Shown here: one piece after another, positions 15,835-21,263 of the stretch
Layout of the letters: every line of letters starts with the position of its first letter
Numbering within the stretch: position 1 is the first letter of the stretch
Source of the DNA: Bacteroidota bacterium
GTDB lineage: Bacteria > Bacteroidota > Bacteroidia > Bacteroidales > Prolixibacteraceae
NCBI GenBank assembly: GCA_013203755.1
Contig: JABMPI010000152.1
Location: 1 to 21,263 of the forward strand
Direction of reading: 5' to 3'
Length of the DNA: 21,263 bases
Translations under genes and position numbers: made by a program
Notes under the pieces: generated by a model
Seen by the model: the letters and a program-made list of their open reading frames with translations, nothing else
Databases searched by the model: none
Told to the model about the DNA's origin: nothing

Positions 15835-17496
15835 ATGAATAATATTTACATTCAATTAGCCAAAGAACTTGGTAACAGTAATGAGCTCACACTGGCTACA
15901 CTGATTATGAAAGGAGGCTCAACGCCTCAAATTCCGGGAGCTTCAGCATTGTTTAATAAAAAAGGATTAGTCGCAGGTACAATAGGAGGAGGCCTGATTG
16001 AAGCTAAAGTGCAGGATATTGCCGTTACATCAACAGAGGTAAAACAAAATAAACTTTTGTCATACAGCCTCAATACCAATTTCGATGAAAAAGAAGGTGC
16101 CATTTGTGGAGGAGCAGCCACAGTTTTACTTGATGTAAATCCACAAGAAAATCGAAATATATTTGTACAGATAAAACAATCACTTGAACAAAATAAAAGC
16201 GGAGTATTAATCACAAAGATTGATAAAGGTTCTGATGGAAAGATTTTAGTTCGAAGGTATTGGTTTAAGAACCTCAAGGATTTTTCAATTAAATTTAAAA
16301 AGGAATTTAGCCTGGATTATTCTGATTTATCGAAACGATTGGAAACCAGAGAACCTTTTTTAATTGAAAATAAATCGGATCGGTTAATCACAGAATTAAC
16401 TGAAACTTCTTTGTTTTTTGAACCAATATTTCCAAACCCGGAGCTTGTAGTTGTTGGAGCCGGACATATTGGTCAGGCACTCTGCCATTTAGGTAGCCTG
16501 ATAGATTTTAATGTAAGTGTGATTGACGATCGCCCGGAATTAGCTAATCAGGAAAGATTTCCAGATGCAAACAAAATAATTGTTGATAAAATTGAAAAGG
16601 CTTTTGCGCAGATTAAAATTACAGAAAACACATTTATTGTTATTGTAACGAGGGGACATCACGATGATAGTCTGGCATTAAAATGCTGTGTTAAATCAGA
16701 TGCTGCTTATATTGGAATGATTGGAAGCAAAAGAAAAATTAATCTTGTCCGGGAAAAATTTATTCACCTAGGTTGGGCAACTGAAAATGAATTTGACCGG
16801 ATTTTCGCACCAATTGGTCTTGATATTCAATCCCAAACAGTCCAGGAAATAGCAGTGAGTATTGCAGCTCAGCTTATTCAAGTAAAACAGGAAATAAAGA
16901 AAGGATTAAATATTCCGTCAATTGGTTGTATTGTTTTGGCAGCAGGGGAATCAACACGAATGAAACAACAAAAGCTGCTAATGCCGTATAAAGAGAGAAC
17001 GATTATTGAAACAGTGGTTGATAAATGTTTACAATCAAAAATTGACGAAATTTATATAGTCGTTGGAAGTGATAGTGAGAAAATAAAATCGAAACTTGCT
17101 GGTTTGAATCTGAATATTATTACAAACGATAATTATAAAATGGGTATGCTTTCATCAGTTCAGAAAGGGATAGATGCCCTCCCTAAATCGCTAAAGGCAG
17201 TAATTATTTTACTGGGAGACCAACCGATGGTAAAGTCGGAAATAATAGATTTGATGATTGACAGTTTCCATCGAAGCAGAAAAGGAATTGTTATTCCAAC
17301 CTTTGCTGGGAAAAGGGGACATCCTATTTTAATTGACCTAAAATACCGCAAGGCTGTTAACTTTCTGAATCCTGGGAAAGGTCTTCGTGAATTAATTTAT
17401 AATAACCAGGAAAATATTTTTGAGGTTGAAGTTGAAACCAACGAAATTTTAAGAGATATCGATACATTTGAAGATTATAAGAACGAAATAAATTAA
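15835..17496 (+). CDS. XdhC-MocA fusion: Mo-cofactor maturation protein
   Basis: 553 residues from ATG 15835 (a GTG two codons earlier is possible). Residues 1 to about 110 are an XdhC/CoxI domain (GGSTPQIPG, TIGGGLIEAK, ICGGAATVLLD). Residues 200-350 are the XdhC C-terminal Rossmann domain (VVVGAGHIGQAL, 205-216; VTRGHHDDSLAL; IGMIGSKRK). Residues 362-553 are a MobA-like nucleotidyltransferase of the MocA type (LAAGESTRMKQQKLLMPY; LGDQP, 460-464). XdhC proteins insert sulfurated Mo cofactor into hydroxylases, and MocA makes the cytosine dinucleotide form. The fusion therefore couples cofactor cytidylylation and delivery. It is followed 11 bases later by the 2Fe-2S subunit, clearly one operon. 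Confidence 0.92.
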   Translation: MNNIYIQLAKELGNSNELTLATLIMKGGSTPQIPGASALFNKKGLVAGTIGGGLIEAKVQDIAVTSTEVKQNKLLSYSLNTNFDEKEGAICGGAATVLLDVNPQENRNIFVQIKQSLEQNKSGVLITKIDKGSDGKILVRRYWFKNLKDFSIKFKKEFSLDYSDLSKRLETREPFLIENKSDRLITELTETSLFFEPIFPNPELVVVGAGHIGQALCHLGSLIDFNVSVIDDRPELANQERFPDANKIIVDKIEKAFAQIKITENTFIVIVTRGHHDDSLALKCCVKSDAAYIGMIGSKRKINLVREKFIHLGWATENEFDRIFAPIGLDIQSQTVQEIAVSIAAQLIQVKQEIKKGLNIPSIGCIVLAAGESTRMKQQKLLMPYKERTIIETVVDKCLQSKIDEIYIVVGSDSEKIKSKLAGLNLNIITNDNYKMGMLSSVQKGIDALPKSLKAVIILLGDQPMVKSEIIDLMIDSFHRSRKGIVIPTFAGKRGHPILIDLKYRKAVNFLNPGKGLRELIYNNQENIFEVEVETNEILRDIDTFEDYKNEIN

Positions 17497-17507
17497 AACT
17501 TTTTGTA

Positions 17508-17984
17508 ATGGCTGAAAAAATTAAGTTTAAATTAAATGGTAAAAACATTGACCTTGAAGTTGAGAAAGACCACACGCTTCTTTGGGTACTACGCACCCAA
17601 TTTAAGTTGACAGGAACAAAATTTGGATGCGGTTTTGGTTATTGTGGTTCATGCACTGTTTTAATTGATGGTGAAGCTTTTCGATCGTGTGGTATTGCAA
17701 TGAGCGAAGTGAATAGTAAGGAAATTACTACAATTGAAGGTCTTTCGGTAAACGGTGATTTACATCCTGTTCAAAAAGCATTTGTGAAACACGATGCCCA
17801 ACAGTGTGGATTCTGTACTCCGGGTATGATCCTAAATGCAGTTGGATTGCTAAATGCCAATCCTAATCCAACACACGAAGAAATTATTATAGGCATGGAT
17901 GAAAACCTTTGTCGGTGCGGTTCTTATTTAAGAATTGTTGATGCCATTCAAACAGCTGCACTTGAATTGAATGGTGGTAGATAA
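17508..17984 (+). CDS. 2Fe-2S subunit of a molybdenum hydroxylase
   Basis: 158 residues, the usual size of the small subunit of isoquinoline 1-oxidoreductase or aldehyde oxidase-type enzymes. The N-terminal plant-ferredoxin cluster ligands are C41, C46, C49 and C61 (CGFGYCGSC). The C-terminal helical-domain cluster ligands are C100, C103, C135 and C137 (QQCGFCTPG, CRCG). It passes electrons from the Mo site outward. There is no signal peptide of its own, so it probably crosses the membrane bound to the Tat-signal large subunit. It begins 11 bases after the XdhC-MocA gene and precedes the large subunit by 84 bases. Confidence 0.95.
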   Translation: MAEKIKFKLNGKNIDLEVEKDHTLLWVLRTQFKLTGTKFGCGFGYCGSCTVLIDGEAFRSCGIAMSEVNSKEITTIEGLSVNGDLHPVQKAFVKHDAQQCGFCTPGMILNAVGLLNANPNPTHEEIIIGMDENLCRCGSYLRIVDAIQTAALELNGGR

Positions 17985-18068
17985 TTCATAAAGAATGACC
18001 AGAAGGAAAATTTTCTTCCGGGAGTAATTTGGGAAAATATTATTTTACAATTTCAAAATTTTAATCTG

Positions 18069-20204
18069 ATGAAAGAAGAAAAAATCAACGAAATATATTT
18101 TAACGATATAAATGAACCTATAAAATTTAATCGCCGCGACTTTATCAAACGTTTGGGAGGAGGATTAATTATCGTTTTTTCATTGAGCGAACTTTCATTT
18201 ATAAAAGGATTTGAAGATACAGTTGCCGGAGATGAACCTGATTTTAACGCCTATCTCAGGGTAACGGAAGATGGCCGGGTTGATTTATATACAGGTAAAA
18301 TAGAAATGGGACAAGGTATAATTACGTCTCTGGGGCAGGTTCTTGCTGATGAATTAGAAGTGCCGTTAAACCTGGTCGATGTTATTATGGGCGATACTGA
18401 GCTTTGTCCATACGATGCAGGTACGTGGGGATCGTTAACCACACGGTTTTTCGATCCGCCTTTAAGAGCGGCAGGAGCTCAGGCAAAAGCTGAATTAATT
18501 AAACTAGGTGCAAAAAGTTTAAACCTTCCTGCAAAACAAATCATCGCTGAGGAGGGCTTTATCGTAAATACTAAAAATAAAGAAGAAAAAGTAAGTTATG
18601 CTTCACTTACCAGGGGTAAAAAAATTGTTAAAACAATTAGTAATAAAATAAGTCCAAAGCAACCTTCCGAATTTAAAAAAACAGGAAACCCCATACTAAG
18701 TACTGATTCACTGGAAAAGGTTACCGGGAAAGCAAAATATGCTGCCGATATTCAATTGCCGGGCATGTTGTACGCCTATATTAAAAGGCCTCCTGCACAT
18801 GGTTCAATTCTTACAAGTGTTGATACATCCAGCGCTGAGGAAATGGAAGGTGTACAGATTGTAAAAGATGGAGACCTGGTTGCTGTACTTCATGAAAATC
18901 CAAATGTTGCTGAACAGGCACTGGCAAGAGTCCGTCTGGAGTGGGAAATCCCACCTGTAAAAGCCAATGATAAAACAATTTTTAGCTATATTCTTGAAAA
19001 CGCCAAGAATGAAAAGGAAATTGAGAATAAAGGAGATGTCGTAGCAGGGAATGAATTGGCTAATGAAATTATTGAAGAGGTTTATTTTGACGGTTACAAG
19101 GCACACGCTTCTATTGAAACTCATACAGCCACCGTTAAAATAGAAGGCGATAAACTTACCATGTGGGCATCAACACAAACACCATTCGGAACCAGAGAAC
19201 AAGTGGCTAAAGAACTTGATATGCCTTTGGAAAAAGTCCACATTAAACAGATTTTTCTGGGAGGCGGTTATGGAGGTAAAATTTATAACCAGCAAGCAGT
19301 TGAAGCAGCACGAATTGCAAAACTTTCAGGTAAGCCAATTCAATTAGCCTGGTCGCGACGTGAAGAATTTATGTATGACCGATTCAGACCTGCCGCTGTT
19401 GTGAAAATTTCTTCAGGGGTAAAAAAATCAGGTGAAATTACCAGTTGGAATTACAATGTTTTTTGTGCTGGAGCCAGAGGGGCAAATGTTTTTTATAATA
19501 TCCCAAATATTAAATCTGTTTCTTCCGATGGGAAAGATGTCCACCCTTTTGGTACCGGGGCATGGCGCGCACCTGCCAATAATACAAATACATTCGCCCG
19601 TGAATCTCAGATTGATCGCTTGGCACATAAAATTGAAATAGATCCGCTTGAATTCAGGTTGAAAAACCTAAAGGATGAGCAAATGATAAATACATTAAAA
19701 GCAGCTGCTGAGAAATTTGGTTACACTGGAACGAAAACCTCAGAGGGTAGTGGTACCGGCATTGCATTAGGAATGGATGCAGGAACTTATGTTGTAATAA
19801 TTGCCGAAGTAAAAGTTGATAAAAGTTCAGGTGAAGTTCAACCGATTCGGATTGTTTGTGCACAAGACATGGGGCAGGTAGTGAATCCTCACGGAGCTGC
19901 GGTTCAATGCGAGGGAGGTATTACAATGGGACTTGGTTATGCACTTTACGAAGATATTGAGTTTAACTGGGGAGAGGTTAAAAACCGTAATTTCGACACC
20001 TATGAATTTACCCGGTTTTCAGTGACTCCAAAAATTGAAACTGTATTTATTGATGATATGGAATCGGCTCCACAGGGCGGGGGTGAACCTGCTATTATTT
20101 GTGTAGGAGGTGCAATTGCAAATGCAGTTTTTAATGCTTGCGGTGCAAGAGTTAATCAAATGCCAATTACCCCGGAAAAGATTTTAAATGTTTTAACTCA
20201 ATAA
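18069..20204 (+). CDS. Tat-exported molybdopterin-binding hydroxylase subunit
   Basis: 711 residues, of the aldehyde oxidase/xanthine dehydrogenase superfamily and closest in layout to the IorB-type large subunit. A twin-arginine motif NRRDFIK (R22, R23) with hydrophobic GGGLIIVFSL follows an unusually long n-region. Mo-cofactor features are EMGQGI, AGTWGSLTTR, GGGYGGK, the WRAPAN loop, AQDMGQVVNPHGA and QGGGEPA. E673 is the likely catalytic base, placed as in xanthine dehydrogenase. The substrate cannot be read off (aldehyde or N-heterocycle). No cytochrome c partner, the usual acceptor in such operons, is seen downstream. No frameshift was seen. Confidence 0.93.
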   Translation: MKEEKINEIYFNDINEPIKFNRRDFIKRLGGGLIIVFSLSELSFIKGFEDTVAGDEPDFNAYLRVTEDGRVDLYTGKIEMGQGIITSLGQVLADELEVPLNLVDVIMGDTELCPYDAGTWGSLTTRFFDPPLRAAGAQAKAELIKLGAKSLNLPAKQIIAEEGFIVNTKNKEEKVSYASLTRGKKIVKTISNKISPKQPSEFKKTGNPILSTDSLEKVTGKAKYAADIQLPGMLYAYIKRPPAHGSILTSVDTSSAEEMEGVQIVKDGDLVAVLHENPNVAEQALARVRLEWEIPPVKANDKTIFSYILENAKNEKEIENKGDVVAGNELANEIIEEVYFDGYKAHASIETHTATVKIEGDKLTMWASTQTPFGTREQVAKELDMPLEKVHIKQIFLGGGYGGKIYNQQAVEAARIAKLSGKPIQLAWSRREEFMYDRFRPAAVVKISSGVKKSGEITSWNYNVFCAGARGANVFYNIPNIKSVSSDGKDVHPFGTGAWRAPANNTNTFARESQIDRLAHKIEIDPLEFRLKNLKDEQMINTLKAAAEKFGYTGTKTSEGSGTGIALGMDAGTYVVIIAEVKVDKSSGEVQPIRIVCAQDMGQVVNPHGAAVQCEGGITMGLGYALYEDIEFNWGEVKNRNFDTYEFTRFSVTPKIETVFIDDMESAPQGGGEPAIICVGGAIANAVFNACGARVNQMPITPEKILNVLTQ

Positions 20205-20470
20205 AATATATTTTTGGAACGAAATAATTAACCTGGTTTGAACAAGATTATTGTTAATTTAGTATTAGGGAAGTTAAAGAAGTCCGATTGAAGTTTTGAA
20301 AGATTTGTAAAATTAAATAGAGAAGGTTGCTATTCCCTTATTTAAGGGATCCGAGAGAATGCCATATTACAAAAAGGCGATCGACGATATCAAAGAAAGA
20401 AATCCTTAATTTAAACAAAGGACAATCTTTTTTATTTATTTCTCGGGTTAATAATTCTGTTTTTGTATGC

Positions 20471-20638
20471 CTATTTGAACTCTTTTAATAAAAAATCTCT
20501 AAACATATCCCTGAGCATCGTATTCGAAATAATCAAGGTCTCAGGTCGAATTAAATCATTTGGATAAATTTCTTTAAGTTCATCTAAAAAAATTGTAATT
20601 CTAACGTCTAAACCTATTGGACAGATTTCTCCATAAAA
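20471..20638 (-). pseudogene. Possible gene remnant, 55 open codons without a start
   Basis: The minus strand reads, from a stop at 20641, FYGEICPIGLDVRITIFLDE and on through LKEIYPNDLIRPETL to MFRDFLLKEFK and a stop at 20471. Composition looks like a real protein C terminus, but there is no start codon before an internal Met at residue 41. A short in-phase-looking piece upstream (MESEKMDLRIYTTIL, about 20739-20694) may belong to the same broken gene. I do not recognise the family. Confidence 0.35.
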
Positions 20639-20910
20639 CTATGAGATTCTTTTTACATATTAATTCGCCACATTATACCTCACAACTTAATCTGTATTAG
20701 AGTATTGTGGTGTAAATTCTCAAATCCATTTTCTCCGATTCCATGTAAAGTTTATTTGCTACCTAAGTGTTAGATTAAGATTAGAAGGTATAAAAACAAT
20801 TAAAATTTACTCACATACATCAAGTCTTGAAATAGACAATATTTCTGTTACGTATCTCAACAGAAACATAGTACTCGCAGTTGGAACGATATCGACACCC
20901 CTCTGCATCC

Positions 20911-21015
20911 ATGGATGAAAATATTTTCACCTATTGTTTGAGAGGTTTTGCTTTCATTGTTTTGATTGGAATTATCTATAACTTGGTTCTGTATTTCATT
21001 CAACTTTCAAATTAA
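20911..21015 (+). CDS. Possible 34-residue single-pass membrane peptide
   Basis: ATG 20911 opens MDENIFTYCLRGFAFIVLIG and continues IIYNLVLYFIQLSN to a stop at 21013-21015. It has one strongly hydrophobic segment (10-30). No ribosome-binding site or promoter was seen, and the frame is also open upstream back to a stop near 20871, so this may be a fragment of a former longer gene. Confidence 0.2.
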   Translation: MDENIFTYCLRGFAFIVLIGIIYNLVLYFIQLSN

Positions 21016-21048
21016 AACTAAATCACTAATACTCGAAAAGCCCATAAG

Positions 21049-21228
21049 ATGAACACTTTTATTACTAAGGTTATTTTACAGACCTATATTGGCACTGTAT
21101 CCGAACAATACAATAAGGAAATAACCCAATGTTTTCGGATACACAAACCCATCATAATGAAGAACCTACTTTCTATACTAATATTTATATCTATCTTAGC
21201 TTTTAACGAAATTGCCCATATTGTCTAA
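21049..21228 (+). CDS. Short frame with an internal signal-peptide-like start
   Basis: 59 codons from ATG 21049. A second ATG at 21157 begins MKNLLSILIFISILAFNEIA, a typical export signal, but the frame stops eight bases short of 21236, inside the window. Either a secreted protein is broken here by an indel, or neither start is used. An inverted repeat (21096-21143) lies just before the second ATG. Confidence 0.25.
   Translation: MNTFITKVILQTYIGTVSEQYNKEITQCFRIHKPIIMKNLLSILIFISILAFNEIAHIV
21096..21143. repeat. 10-bp inverted repeat
   Basis: TGTATCCGAA (21096-21105) and TTCGGATACA (21134-21143) are perfect complements separated by 28 bases. It lies 13 bases before the signal-peptide-like ATG at 21157. 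It may be an operator-like site or chance. Confidence 0.35.
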
Positions 21229-21263
21229 CGAACTACTTTTAACGGATGGACCTAAGTCTGATT

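Larger units (their letters stand above)
20205..21263. other. 1.06-kb region without a convincing intact gene
   Basis: No reading frame over 60 codons is supported. Several short stretches look protein-like in different frames and strands: MPYYKKAIDDIKERNP at 20359-20409 (+), a 55-codon minus frame at 20471-20638, a 34-codon frame at 20911-21015 (+), and a signal-peptide-like start at 21157 (+). This pattern suggests decayed coding sequence. No terminator for the preceding operon and no mobile-element ends were found. Confidence 0.5.

Noticed and set aside
20359..20409. 16-codon frame MPYYKKAIDDIKERNP
   Set aside because: It is too short and isolated to call as a gene, so it is mentioned only as part of the decayed region.

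Overview
The window is AT-rich and reads as a chromosome segment of a Bacteroidota bacterium. I infer a Marinilabiliales-like member (Prolixibacteraceae relatives). The inference rests on DapL-type lysine synthesis, a ~730-residue KamA-family protein, several TAnnTTTG promoter elements of the Bacteroidota type, and Tat-signal periplasmic oxidoreductases. No tRNA, rRNA, CRISPR array, transposase or phage gene was seen.

Layout. The left edge holds the first six codons of a leftward gene that looks like era. A membrane-protein gene broken by a one-base frameshift follows (192-858). Positions 992-8598 form an amino-acid block: a KamA-family radical SAM protein converging with a DapF-like epimerase (their stop codons overlap), then dapL, a small membrane protein, a class I aminotransferase, and a divergent alanine dehydrogenase. 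A MITE-like element with 16-bp inverted ends and flanking direct repeats lies between dapL and the small membrane gene. Positions 8702-11111 carry a voltage-gated K+ channel with a zinc-ribbon tail, thyA and folA. Positions 11262-15284 carry an exported M14 peptidase, a convergent family I pyrophosphatase and an exported aldo/keto reductase. A ~190-bp remnant of a comM (Mg-chelatase-like AAA+) gene follows. Positions 15835-20204 form a molybdenum-hydroxylase operon: an XdhC-MocA fusion, a 2Fe-2S subunit, and a Tat-exported molybdopterin subunit. The last ~1.06 kb has no convincing intact gene and looks like decayed coding DNA.

How the genes work together. DapL makes LL-diaminopimelate, which DapF would normally epimerise to meso-DAP for lysine and peptidoglycan. 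The DapF-like protein here has serine at both catalytic cysteine positions, which is the most interesting single observation. ThyA and FolA form the usual dTMP/folate couple. XdhC-MocA would mature the cytidylated, sulfurated Mo cofactor for the two-subunit periplasmic hydroxylase encoded just downstream. Strong hairpin terminators close dapL, the alanine dehydrogenase gene and the M14/ppa convergent pair. Three intergenic regions contain long inverted repeats that are not simple terminators.
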